Below, piece after piece: positions 46,500-57,729 of a stretch of 64,000 nt of DNA (the stretch's first letter is position 1; each line of letters opens with the position of its first letter). Position numbers and translations under genes: made by a program. A model generated the notes under the pieces. It worked only from the letters and a program-made list of their open reading frames with translations, did not search any database and was not told where the DNA came from. The DNA comes from Ignelater luminosus (Eukaryota > Arthropoda > Insecta > Coleoptera > Elateridae), in the NCBI GenBank assembly GCA_011009095.1, contig VTPC01000427.1:30485-94484 (forward strand). Direction: 5' to 3'.

Positions 46500-48415
46500 A
46501 ATGGATAAAGTCAACGTTAATTCCCACTGCGTTCTGCAATTCATGAAACAGAAAAGTTTTAGAAATTACAAAAGTAATCAGTAACTGTTTTAGGAATGGC
46601 TTCCTCTTTAGATGTTTGAGAGATTGTTTTGGAGAAAAAGAGCGAACCGAAAGGCATCAAAGAATTTCTCGTACCAAACAAATGTCCAGTAATATACTCC
46701 TAAGTTTAGGTGTTTCAGTAGGATGCTCGCAATATTAGCGACGGACACGCGTAGAGTGGAAGGGTACAAGTGCAGAAATGAAAACAAAAACAAAAAAATC
46801 TTCCTCCACCGTGGAACTTGAAAGAGAAGATTAACAAACAAAATACAAAAAGAACATTTTAAACGGATGTTGTTAATGTAGAGGCAGGTTTTTGATAATA
46901 TAAGAAGGATGGAACCATCCATCTCATGCTAAGGAAACTTCTTAGACTTAAAGTGCATTTTTCAACTCAGGACAAAGTAAAGGGGATATTTCAAGTAAGA
47001 CATGTTTTGGGATTCTCTGCCAGACATCGGTGATAGTTCGAAAGGTGTCTGGTGAGTCCTTGATTTTTTCATTAAGCGTGTTTAATAGAAAAAATTAGAA
47101 AATCTCATTTTTCGCCTAGATCTGAGACTGCTATGACGGATCAGACTAAATCCAGACAAAGCGTTTTCCTACAAATGGCTTTTTCTGTCAAAGTTTGTTA
47201 ATAGACTTCAGTCTGAAGGAGCAAAATCAGAAATCATTTGATACTAAACCTGGAATGTTAACGTGATCATGAAAAAGATTGTGACATGAAGACAGACTGT
47301 GTCAAGATACATACAACTTTAATCCAGATGTGACCAAAAGATGGGGACAGAGAAGTAAACTTAAAGTTTTAAACAGGCCTAAGACGTTAAGCAATTGAGA
47401 CGACTGGCTCAGGGTGCAAGACTGATAAAACTTCATATCGCAAAGGCAGCTGCAGTAAATAATTGAACACAGAAGAAGACGGACTCGAAAAAAAAATTCT
47501 TAATTTTTGGACACATTCTTTAAACATTTTTTCTACCTGACTGTATTTTATTTTGTCGCATTCCTATGATTCGCTTACCTATTATCATCTCATTATGTTG
47601 TGGGTTGAGTGGTTAATCAGGAACGAATGCACTTGTGTTTGAGCTTTAACAAGACCATCTAAATCTAAAAAGAATAAATGCCGCAGGTATTGCAAGTATA
47701 TAGTTGTAATATTATCTTTTACTTCACTTTTAAAGGACAAAATTGCGTAGAACTGGGAATTCCCTTTGCCTAGAATAAGCAGAAAGCAGAATGATGTTAT
47801 ATTCATTGGATTAATTAGATATATTTTGTCGCCAATGACAAATTCAAATAATATTCGACATTAAAACATTTTTGTTCTGTATTGGTTATCAAAATTTCCA
47901 TTTTTTAGTATGACCTCAAAAAGATATTTACTTACCATTAAATAGAGTTTCTGAAAGGCGACATTTTGGAGAATTAGTCACGTGAACTAAACGTCACTCT
48001 AGTTGCTAAATGTTTCTCAAGATTTTTAAATCAAGACGGTTTGTCCCCGTATGAATGAAGTTTACATGAAATCTGCTTAAAGAATTCTCAGATAAGCTTA
48101 CTGTGTTTGTTACTGGAACAACAAGAAACTTATGAGCAATTCTCCTAACTTCTAAAAGTGATGTTTTTCTTGTTTAATATTTACTTAATCCTTTAAAAGG
48201 GAAACGAAAGCAGAATTATCAATACATCTTCAGCAATTCTTGAGTTGGACAAACTAAACCTAAATTGGACATACAATTTGATCTTTTCAATATTCATTAC
48301 CTTTGTATAAACCGCTAGACTTGCTAGGTAACTTTGGTTACCAACAGTTACTGTTACTTTACAAAAAGTTTGAAGTTGTCTAAGGCGTCCTAAATCCTGA
48401 AATGCGTTTTATCTT
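46500..48415. other. No supported gene
   Basis: The minus ORF at 47585-47806 (73 codons, with YLQYLRHLFFLDLDGLVK) is followed by a donor-like GGTAAGC, but a stop lies just before it. It might be part of the same minus-strand gene as 46193-46477, which I cannot show. The minus ORF 46608-46922 is hydrophobic and unrecognised. Confidence 0.4.
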
Positions 48416-48419
48416 TATC

Positions 48420-48700
48420 AACTTTGGAGTTCTTATTCCTACATGAATGACACCAAGCAGGTTGATCTGCGTTTTGTTGGAATTTGGCTTTAGGTCAATT
48501 ACAACAAAAACGGCGGAGATCAGTATTGCTTGTGGATTGTGTAGTGCAAACTGAAGGATGGGCTTTAGAATATCATGTCAATAGAGTCTGTAAAGAAGGG
48601 TAGATAGAAATGGAACCTTGTGGGATTCCAAATAGAAGAGTAAAAATCTATGAAAGGTAGAAAATGATCATAGGTTCTACATCTAAGAAGATAATGGAAA
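48420..48700 (-). pseudogene. Possible Jockey-type LINE reverse-transcriptase remnant
   Basis: On the minus strand the frame contains LFGIPQGS (GIPQGS at 48612-48629), matching the GVPQGS motif of non-LTR reverse transcriptases. Further along, a D-L-K-P-N-S-N-K-T-Q-I-N stretch (about 48475-48510) resembles the KINPxKT block that follows the polymerase centre. No YADD box is seen and frames change. This is a weak, short match. Confidence 0.3.
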
Positions 48701-49175
48701 TGCAATTTTCAGAATTATTGGCTTTAATTACAACATTGATATTAGGATTATAGCATATTTACTACTCAAAAACAAACAGGAAGCATGAGAACAGTTTCAG
48801 TTTTTCAACTGGAACTCTTCTGAACATTTTGTCTTGGACCTTAAAGGAGGCTATGGGTAGTAAAAGGTGGTGCGCATATGGAAGTATTTTGGAGCTTGAA
48901 ATCAAAGCATCCATTAAAAATGGTTATGAGATTGTAGATGGTTTCGGAATTGTAGCTGAGAGACAACATTCCGGGATAAAATTCCCATATCAGAGAGGAA
49001 TTTTTGCCAATATCTATGGCCCGGTTTCTTTTGTCTAACAGGTTGTCTATTCTTTATGGAGAAGCGTAGTTGTCATCAAATCGTGGGTCTCTAGAAGTTT
49101 GGAAAAATTTATAAAAATGTGGAATTATATATTCAGGCAAACTAGCTCTTCGTGGTGCAGACTTAGAATCTGTTG

Positions 49176-49558
49176 TATGAGGGTAAGGTGAAAAGTTCTT
49201 GGCCTGACAGAGATGGCGTTCCAATCAGCGAAAATCTATGATTCCTGCCTAGGTGCACGTGTCATTAGTTCAACAACAATTACAGGCAAATATTACTCCA
49301 ACCTTCTTGACCAGCTGGATGCCAAAATTTGCGAGAAGAGGCCTGGCTTGAAGAAGAAAAAATCTTTCACCAAGACAACACACGTGCTCACAAAAGTGCG
49401 TTGGCAATGGGAAGACTGCGGGATTTTGGGTATGATTTGCTCGGTCATCTCCCCTATTCTCCCGATTTGGAAGATTATGTAGAAAAATATAATAATTTTT
49501 TAACTTAAAATCGCAACCTTTCATTGTCAAGCCGAGAATTTTTCACCTTACCCTCGTA
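49176..49558 (+). mobile_element. 379-bp internally deleted mariner (third lineage)
   Basis: Inverted ends lie at 49178 to about 49212 (TGAGGGTAAGGTGAAAAG) and about 49522-49556, differing at a few positions, and TA flanks both sides (49176-49177 and 49557-49558). The interior keeps a TITGKYYSNLLDQLDAKI block followed by an EKRPGLKKKK stretch. It then shifts frame into FHQDN (second catalytic aspartate) and a YSPDL block that joins directly to the C-terminal DYVEKYNNF end. The N-terminal half and the region around the third aspartate are missing. It is a non-autonomous deletion derivative whose TIRs and transposase differ from both other mariners here. Confidence 0.88.
49213..49500 (+). pseudogene. 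Mariner transposase remnant, internally deleted
   Basis: An 89-codon open frame starts MAFQSAKIYD and carries TITGKYYSNLLDQLDAKI. After a one-base frame change near 49369 the original frame continues FHQDN, YSPDL, then the C-terminus, ending at TAA in about 49503. Two of three catalytic aspartate regions are gone, so no transposase activity is expected. Confidence 0.8.
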
Positions 49559-52200
49559 TATGTAAAGAAAACAGCGCATAGCTGAGTTGTTGGTTAGATG
49601 TTCAGTACGTTCGAGCATATTGACCAGGCTAAGAAGCTATGGAGCTTACAGACTGTTTTCTCGTTCCTTCTACTTTTTGTGTTTGGTAACTTTATAAAAC
49701 TGACGCACTTAAATTTTGTTGTTATTTTGTTCTTATTACAGAATCTTCCTTCTTTACTTATCAAGTTTTTGAATGAATTACTAATAGTTTTTATTACATC
49801 TCTGTCTTCACATCTAAAGCCGAAAGTTGTTAATTAACAGTATAATGAAGCAAATTTAAATTGCAAGATGGAATAAAAAAACCGAAGAGCTGATACATTT
49901 CTTTATCTTCATTTTCCTACTCCCCATAGTACATGGATATTGGTATCAAATCAAACACAGATCATTCTGATGTTTGTTTTATTAAAATTCATTTTTTGTG
50001 TCCTAACATGTCTGTTTTTAACTGCAGAATACAGGTGTATCGAATCTATTCATAATGAATTAAAAACTACTGATATCAAGAATTCTTGGAATTATGGTGT
50101 TGAAATATTAAACAATTCTCCATTATCTTGACCATCTGCATAAAATTACATTCAGCAAAATGTTACTATTAATAAAAGTTCTCTTATAATGTAAACACAT
50201 TATCTAAATTAAAAATGTGCAAAATTCACATAATTAATAACTATGTAATATAAAGGATGTTTCATATTATCTTAATACCAGAAAGATGTGAGAAACTCTC
50301 TTCTACCTCGTTGTTTTTCTTTTCTTATCGGTAATGATATATTTGTTTAGAATCATTTTTCTTAAGTTACGTTCACTTAATTTACGAATATGTTACTTTT
50401 CTTTTCGTCTCTCTATCTGAGGAGGGGCTGGTCTTGCTTGTTGAGATTTGAAGGGTTAACAAACCTTTTACATTCTTTTTTGAAATGCATAACAACTTTT
50501 ATGTCTGCTTGGCCTTTTATTTCTTTAAAGTTAAAATTTATAATGAGTGTGTACTGTGATATTTATCCAGAATTCTTAAAATTACATGAAATCGTAAAGA
50601 AATACAGAGAATAGTCTAATTAAAAACCGAAAAATGAACTTTCTAAAAACTAAAAATATCAAGACTTGCTTAAATCTAATTATTTCCTTCACTTAATTAT
50701 TTAAAGCAGAGAGTAAATTTGCCAGAGACCATATTATTGTTCTCTAGAAGAGCTTAAAATAAATAGGTATACCGTTGGGTTCACATGAATTAAGCATTGT
50801 CATTCCACTTGACATATGATCCTTCCTACCGTGACATAATAAACTTAAAGTATAAACATTAGCTTTGGTAAAAAAAATACGCGGAAAACTTAATTAACGT
50901 AATTACTAAAAGAGTAAGTGTACTATTGTGGTACTGTATGTAAATGAAAAGGACAACGCATATCAATGGTGAGGTGAGAGGCCACGGTCGAGTAGAGATC
51001 ATGCTGAGACTTGGACATCTACTTAATTATATCTCCGACTGTATCCCTAGAATATTATAGTTGTAATTAAAAGTCACAGTATAAGGAAGTTACAAAAAAT
51101 GCAACGTTTCCAGGGAAACTGTTGAGAGGTGAAAAGGTTTCCCGTAAATGGCATTACTACATTTTATGTTACCTAGTATGCACACATAATGTGCCTGTGT
51201 CATTTTTCATAATTTATATAATGAATTATTCTTTAAATTGCGTGTGTCATTTTATTAAAGATGAGCGTCTTTGATATATTGTGTGTGAAACATTTAGTTG
51301 GATATTGTATACAATAGGTATATTCATGAATGTTTATTATCTATGTGTATTCATTATGTGATTATAGATGATTAACTACATAGTTATAAATGCAGTTGGA
51401 TTTTAACATTATTTAATTAAATATATATGATAATTTGAAAAACATTTTTTGCATTCCTATAGAAAACTATGCTTAACAGTCTATACAAATTAGATTTATA
51501 AAATCACATCTCATGATTACATACCTTATATCAACAGAAAAAGAAGTATTGAGAACGGTACCAACTACACAAAATGTTGTAAATGCAATCTAAGAATAGT
51601 TAATTCTCATTGGTATGTTAAACTCTTAATTATACCCTTCAAGGTATAAAATAAATGCTATTCTGCAAGTTGTTGCTATGTATGTTATTTTAGACATTTT
51701 AAAAAAACCCTTTAGCTTATATGAAACTAAAACTGTTTCGCCTCAATAAATATGTACGTCTGTCTGTCTAGGTGATTGTGATTACCATATACAGCAATTG
51801 AATGTTTGCTTTTAGCTAATTTCTGAAGGATACCACAATAATTGAAAACAAGAATCTTCAGAAGCAACAAATGTGCCGAAGGTTACAAAATGATATGTAA
51901 ATCAGTTAAGCAAAATACCAATTAGGAAGAACGACTTATCATTATTTTGTTTGTAATTTTTAGTTTAGAAATTTTTCATTCTATTTTGATTGCAGACTGC
52001 AGCCAACTCCAGTAAAAAATATAGGCTGTAAGAGATATTAACAAAGATTACTCCAGAAATTCTTGTGTGTAGATTTCTAAAGTCACCTGTTTTAAAGTAA
52101 TAATACAGAAAACGGACTAAGTAAAAAACAAATATGTTTTTGCTTTACTACAATCTACCATCAATGATGATTAATACTACACCGTTTGTTTCTAACCAAA
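49559..52200. other. AT-rich DNA, no gene seen
   Basis: Short ORFs at 49598-49837, 49940-50131 and 50390-50614 are hydrophobic products of T-rich sequence, with no recognised motif. Confidence 0.55.
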
Positions 52201-52203
52201 CTT

Positions 52204-52415
52204 TTGTTTATTATTTTATCATCCAATATTTTTTCACGCGAAGCGTAGTACTGGATTTCAAAAATTCGAAACACAGGTTACTACTATATCATAATTGCAG
52301 TTGTGCCAGTTTTAACATTTCCTGTGTGCTTACTTACATTTATACCAAGAAGGTAAATAAATAAAACGCGTGAAAAAATCTCCAGCGCCATCTATGAACT
52401 ACTTAAGGGTTTAGA
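52204..52415 (+). repeat. Diverged interspersed repeat, copy 1
   Basis: It shares with 54255-54455 the blocks TTTATCATCCA, TAGTACTGGATTTC and CGCCATCTATGAACTAC in the same order and orientation. The copies are about 2.05 kb apart and flank the fold-back element. The family is unknown. Confidence 0.75.
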
Positions 52416-52436
52416 TTTAAAACATTCTAGCTTTCT

Positions 52437-52480
52437 CCCCCCCCCCTCTCTCTCTCTATCTGTCTATTATCTATCTATAA
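52437..52480 (+). repeat. Low-complexity C-run and CT/CTAT repeats
   Basis: Ten consecutive C (52437-52446) are followed by CT and TATC-like repeats. Confidence 0.8.
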
Positions 52481-52620
52481 TACATAAATGACAGATAAAA
52501 AGCATCTTATTTAAATATTCATCTATTATCAAATATTCTTTTCATTCTAAACTGTCTTGTTTCTGCTAGAGGCAAAAATACTACAGTTTTAATTTTTTAG
52601 AATTCTTATTTTAAATGTAA

Positions 52621-54161
52621 TACACTAATGGAAAAAATTAAAGGAACAAAAAAATTTCCCAAAGTTTTTAGTGATTGTAGAAACGCTGTATCTCAGTGAA
52701 AAATGCTCGTATCGAGTTTTTAAAAAAAGCATTTTAAAGCTTTATAATTCTAGTTTTCAGATCTTTTAGTCAACAATTTTTAGGAGCTACGGTTATCACG
52801 CAATCTTAAGAAATAGCGCAATTTTTTTTTGAGTCCACGGACTCGGAAAAGATCTTTTCAGCTAAACCATTGCATGGACCGATTAGCTTGTTTCTTTGAA
52901 TTTAATTTTTTTTTTCAAACCTTGATACGACCATTTTTCACTGAGATATCAGACTTTTAATGGAAAAGGATCCTTTTGTCTTTAATCATCGATATCTCAG
53001 CAACCAATGATTCTACAGAAAATTAAAGGGCAGTTTTGGAAACTAGAATAAAATTCCTAGAAAATACTGCCACGATCTTCAGGAAAATTTTTTTTTCCAT
53101 TTTTGACATGAAAACAAGAATACAATACAAATATTCACGAAATGACTAATGTTAAGCATGACTTTTATAGCTCAATATACCCACAAAAATCCTGTGAAGT
53201 TTGTTTTTGTTTCAAACAATCAAACTTTTAAAACAAATTAAAGGATCACTTTTTTGCCCCTAAACACTTCATAATCATGATTAAAATGGAAAAAAAAATC
53301 TTTTTGAGCTCTTTTCACATTTTTACCGCAAACAACGTTTAAATTTACAACAAAATTTTTTTTTTAAATTTTTGAAAAATTTTTTACGTGGTACGTTTTG
53401 GGTAACGCTAATGCCGGCGGTAAAGAGATCAAACTCGTGTAAGAAACGATTAGACATTATTTTATTAAATGTTCGGATGCTTTTCCAAAATAAAATTCAA
53501 AATTTTTTGAAAAACCAAAGAAACGGTTCGCTAGATCGAATTGCAACTTCACAAGGTTTTGTGAGTATATTGAGCTATAAAAGTCACGCTTAACATTAGT
53601 CATTTCATCAATATTTGTAATTTAGCCGTTGATTTTCTAAAGAACCATAAATTACCCTTTTTTTCTTGTTTTTTCAAATTCATGTCAAGAGTAAAAAAAC
53701 ATTTTTCTGAAGATCGCGGTAGTATCTTGTAGGGAATTTATTCCAGTTTCCAAAACTGCCCTTTAATTTTCTGTACGATCATTGGTTGCTAAGATATCGA
53801 TGATTAAAGACAAAAGGGATCCTATTCCATGAAAAGTCTGATATCTCGGTGAAAAATAGTCGTATCGAGGTTTAGAAAAGAGGAAATTAAAGCTGAATAT
53901 ACAAGCTATCAGGTCCATTCAATGGTTTAGCTAAAAAAAACTTTTTCCGAGTCGTGAACCTAAAAAGAATTTTGTTTTTGCGCGCTATTTCTTAGGATTG
54001 CGTGATAACCGCAGCTCCTAAAAATTTTTGACTAAAAGATCTGAAAACTAGAATCTTGAAGCTTTAAAATGCTTTTTTCTTTAAATCTCGATACAGCATT
54101 TCTAAAATCACTAAAAAATTTGGGAAATTTTTTTGTTCCTTTAATTTTTTCCATTAGTGTA
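52621..54161. mobile_element. 1.54-kb fold-back DNA element with very long inverted arms
   Basis: The element 52623-54159 is flanked by TA (52621-52622 and 54160-54161) and begins CACTAATGGAAAAAATTAAA, with the exact reverse complement of at least its first 35 bp at the right end. Complementarity continues, with indels and substitutions, for about 600 bp into each side (to about 53230 on the left and from about 53530 on the right), leaving about 300 bp of unpaired centre. A TA duplication suggests mobilisation by a Tc1/mariner-type transposase. No recognisable transposase is inside; the one ORF of 73 codons at 53372-53593 spans centre and right arm and has no motif. If transcribed, it would make a long hairpin RNA. 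Confidence 0.88.
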
Positions 54162-54254
54162 CAACAATATTTAGTAGCCACTTAACAAATTTTTAGAAAC
54201 TAAAAGCAAATGCACGCTGCTGCCTGTATCGATACCATCGACTTCTAGATCTTG

Positions 54255-54455
54255 TGTTTGTTTCTTTATCATCCAGTTTTATATCTATGCGAGGCATAGT
54301 ACTGGATTTCGAAAATTTTGTACTTATAATACTTTCATACTTTTACCACTTAACTGTGTTTAACGTTACTTGCTTTTATAGCAGTCAGGTTAATAGATAA
54401 ATAGCATGAAAACGGTTTAACGCCATCTATGAACTACATAAAAAAGGTTTACTTT
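54255..54455 (+). repeat. Diverged interspersed repeat, copy 2
   Basis: Partner of 52204-52415, with shared blocks in the same order ending CGCCATCTATGAACTAC. Similarity is moderate, so this is not a recent duplication. Confidence 0.75.
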
Positions 54456-55190
54456 TTAAATGTGTAGTGAAAATATAGAAATCTACGGCTATGTAATTGA
54501 CCGATTGTTTGAGGAAACGAATTTTACTTATATCTTTCAAAATTTTTCATAAATTAGGTTTTTTTAGAAATATTAGAAGTGAGAAGTACATTTTTAATGT
54601 TTTTCAAAATTTTATTAATAAGTAAGGGTATTCATAATTTAAAAAAAAACATTTATCTTATAAAGCAAAATAACGTAAAGTGAACGAAAGCGTATAAGAC
54701 ACCGTAGCTATGTTGGACATCCTATTTAGTTTATTAGTGTAACTCATTGATGCCTTTACTATTTATAATATACCTGAAAAACAAAAGAAATCTAATTCTT
54801 GTTTAAAATAAAATTGTACTTACAAGCTTAAATTACTAAGCAACAATTTAGAAACGAATTTTATAATATTTTTCTTTTATATTGGCTAAAGATTAAAAGC
54901 AAATAACGTGATTCAAAAAAATTCATCAGATTAATTAAAGCAGTTAAATGTGCCTTAGAAATGAACCAAAATAGTTGTAAAGCAAAGCCCCTTATCGAGG
55001 TAATTAAACTCTAGTTACTTTGATAAATTAAAAAACTATTTTTCAAGATACAAGATGTCAAAAGGCAATTTAGAATTTCTATTGTTTGTATTGTAATATC
55101 TCCTGAAGAATTGTTACTTATAAACTAGTTACGGTCTTGCCAATTTGCACTCCTACCAAAAGTAGACATTTAAGATGGAGCACGTAAACT
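54456..55190. other. No gene seen
   Basis: AT-rich sequence without recognised features. Confidence 0.55.
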
Positions 55191-55193
55191 TTT

Positions 55194-55510
55194 CTATAAA
55201 CTGACGCCATCAGTCTTCAATGCAGCAACTGCAACATCAAACAAGCTTTCAACAGCGTCCGACACGAGAGGCTTTTTCTCAAGTTTCTGAACACTTGAGT
55301 TCCAATTCACACACCAACCTCTGTCTGTGTATTTTATAAAGATCTCATTCTCTTCCACATTCGAAGCTCTGTCCCGGGAAATTTGAGATGAGAAAGTCAA
55401 ATCTCTGGGCTGGGTGTATATTAAAACTGTTAAAACGAATTCCAGACTGGCAGTACGGAATCCCAAATGCAACCTGCACCGCATTGCTTCAACCAAGAAT
55501 TACTCTTCAC
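55194..55510 (-). other. Unrecognised minus-strand ORF of about 100 codons beside the hAT element
   Basis: The frame is open over 55194-55496, with balanced composition (for example TDRGWCVNWNSSVQKLEKK and SLFDVAVAALKTDG) and higher G+C than its surroundings. It lies directly outside the left end of the hAT element. I recognise no domain. It could be part of an older transposon or exon into which the hAT inserted. The right flank of the hAT shows no obvious continuation. Confidence 0.25.
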
Positions 55511-57137
55511 CAGTGGCGGCCCGTTATAAAGAGCCAAGGAGCCATGGCACCACCACAAAGACATTTCATTTTCCAATTTGAAAAAAATAATTTATACTCT
55601 TAAGATTTTCTTCTTTAAAGTTTGACCTTTACCAGAGATTAAAAAATTAAAAATTGCTATTTTATAAATATAAATATAGTGAACAAGTAAACACCGCGCG
55701 TACAAAATAATAAAAATAAAAGCTTGGAGCCAGTCAAAGCGCGGATCCAACGCTTTTAAGCGGCTATAGACTTTAGCAGAGGGCTGGCGGGTGAGGGAGG
55801 GTGTTCGGAGTTAGCGAACTACTTGAGCCAAGCTAGAAGTGGCTCCCGCTCCTGCAGTCCAGTCTCGATACATGGTGTAGGTGCGTCGTGTTACGCTACG
55901 CCCAGTTTGAAACTTGACGTGATGTGTAAAAGTGAAATTGAGATTACCACGTTCGTCACAAACTAGATGGAATTTTCATTCACGGGGCATTAACACTGTT
56001 TATGAATACAAAAAAGAACTGATAAGCGTCATGGAAACATTGGATTGGAAACAAGGGTTTTATATTTTGGTTGATAATTTTTCATAAAATAATGCCTCGC
56101 GTTGAAATAATTTTTAAACAATTACAAAAGACAAATACCGACCCAGTCAAGATTAGACAGGATTTACAGAATTTTGAAAATGAAATACAAAAAATACGCA
56201 ATCAAATGGATTACATTATGGTAAATATTGCTAGTGATATGTAACTTTTAGAAGATGACGCACCTCCTTAAAAAAGGCCACGCATGCAGCATCTAAATAA
56301 GAAAACAGAAGAAAGTTTGCGACTCTATTATTCAGCAAATAAGAACAAGATTTAGTTTCACTGGACATCTAGTAGATACAAATTTATTTGAGGTGGAAAA
56401 ATTTCCCGAATATCGCTAGAAATTTCCAGAAAAGTATCTTTCTGCAGTAGTTAGTGTTTATCCTTTTTAAAAAAAAACATAGATTGAAGACTGAACTGCA
56501 GGTACTTTATGAACGAGATGAGTTGAGAAACGTTTCTGGGGCTGTCAATCTTTTATCGTTAATTTCACAAGAAGGAATGCGCGGTACTTTTCAAGAAACC
56601 TTAAATCTTTTGGAATTATTAGTGACAACGCCCATGTCTACATCCGAAGCCGAGCGTTGTTTCTTCATGCTGAAAAGGATCAAAACTTTTCTAAGAAACT
56701 TCATGAAGGAAGAAAGGCTCAGTGCATTAAGAATGCTATCAGCTGAAAAAGCTTTTCTTAATAGCATGGAAAATTTTAATAAGAGAGTGATTGACGTATT
56801 TGCTAATAAAAAAGAACGGAGAATGGATTTCACATACCGTACAGTTTAAACATTTGTGTTGTTAACATTGACTGATTTAAATGTAACTTTAATAGTTAAT
56901 AGAATAGGATACTTTGGTAAGTTGATAAATATTCATTGTTTTTAGTGAATTGGAAAGGTAACATACAAAATTACAAACCCTTCCTTTTTCTTAAGTTCGT
57001 ACTTTTTAAAATTTAAATTTTCATAATTTCTAAAGTGTGAAAGATTTGCAATGTTGTACTTTAAAATTTTTATATCCCCCCATATTGAACCGCAAAGCCG
57101 TGGCTCTACCACCGCACAATGCCACGAGCCGTCACTG
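55511..57137 (+). mobile_element. Decayed hAT transposon (ZMYM1-like), about 1.63 kb
   Basis: The left end reads CAGTGGCGGCCCGT (55511) and the right end is its near inverse, ACGAGCCGTCACTG (to 57137); 12 of 14 positions agree, and the pattern is typical of hAT ends. The 7-mer TCTTCAC occurs right before the left end (55504-55510) and three bases after the right end (57141-57147), probably a mutated 8-bp duplication. Inside are a GC-rich leader (55720-55930) and a decayed transposase gene. About half of a full transposase gene is missing. Confidence 0.8.
56098..56849 (+). pseudogene. hAT transposase remnant with C-terminal dimerisation domain
   Basis: The frame starts with VEIIFKQLQKTNTD (about 56101) and a stretch rich in charged residues to about 56242, then breaks. 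Pieces matching FSFTGHLxxxNLF (about 56350-56390) and FPEYR (about 56402) follow in shifting frames. The open part 56454-56849 carries LKTELQVLYERDELRNVSGA and then the hAT C-terminal dimerisation motif around TPMSTSEAERCFFMLKRIKT, LSALRMLS and NKKERRMDF. The family pattern IPMTTSEAERCFSTLKRIKTFLRN is nearly intact. The TTF finger and RNase H-like N-terminal core are missing. It is a different family from the hAT at 27.2-29.3 kb, whose ends are different. Confidence 0.85.
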
Positions 57138-57384
57138 CAATCTTCACCACCGTTTCTAAAATCTTGCAATTAAATTCTTTCTATCGCCGAAAGCTTACTT
57201 GCATACTATACAGACCACTGCTTTTTCTCAGTAGACATACGCATGGTCTCATTTTATTTAAGGCGTTATTCTGTTTTAGAACAAACTATTGATAACATTT
57301 ACATTTACTAATAATTGCGACATGATTTCGAATTGACAGAAAAGCATAGGGGACCAGCTTTACAGAACCAATATCTTGATTTGT

Positions 57385-57661
57385 TTAACTTAACTTTAAC
57401 TTTCTCTCTTGATCAAGGATCCTTAAAGTGGATTTAGGAACGTATCGGAAGTAAAAGTTTTTGAAGAAACGGTCAAACATGAATGTTATTGCAAGCTGTT
57501 GATCAGTACAAATATTGCAATATGGCAGATAAGTATTATCATTGTAAAAGAACGAACTGGTTTTAGAAGCATTTGGAGATCGTTCGCTTATTATTTTTAC
57601 TTTTGTTTTGTTTATTTTATTGGTAGAAGATAGACTGAACACTGTAGGTAAAAAAAAGCTC
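57385..57661 (-). CDS. Possible terminal exon of an unrecognised gene
   Basis: On the minus strand a strong acceptor (a run of eight T followed by ACCTACAG) ends just above about 57661. The downstream frame is open for about 90 codons to TAA at 57385-57387. Composition is protein-like (NASKTSSFFYNDNTYLP, CNICTDQQLAITFMFDRF, KSTLRILDQERKL). If the acceptor is not used, an upstream extension to about 57720 reads a hydrophobic stretch that is mostly the translated pyrimidine tract. An AATAAA lies about 130 nt downstream (near 57254). I do not recognise the family. Confidence 0.25.
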
Positions 57662-57729
57662 AGGAACACTACAATCAGTTTATTAATTTCGTGTCTCCAG
57701 GTGAATAAATCATCTTTCAATTATTTCAA

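Noticed and set aside
48829-49038. 69-codon plus ORF
   Set aside because: Composition is fairly protein-like but no motif or gene context was found. It sits between a LINE scrap and a mariner derivative.
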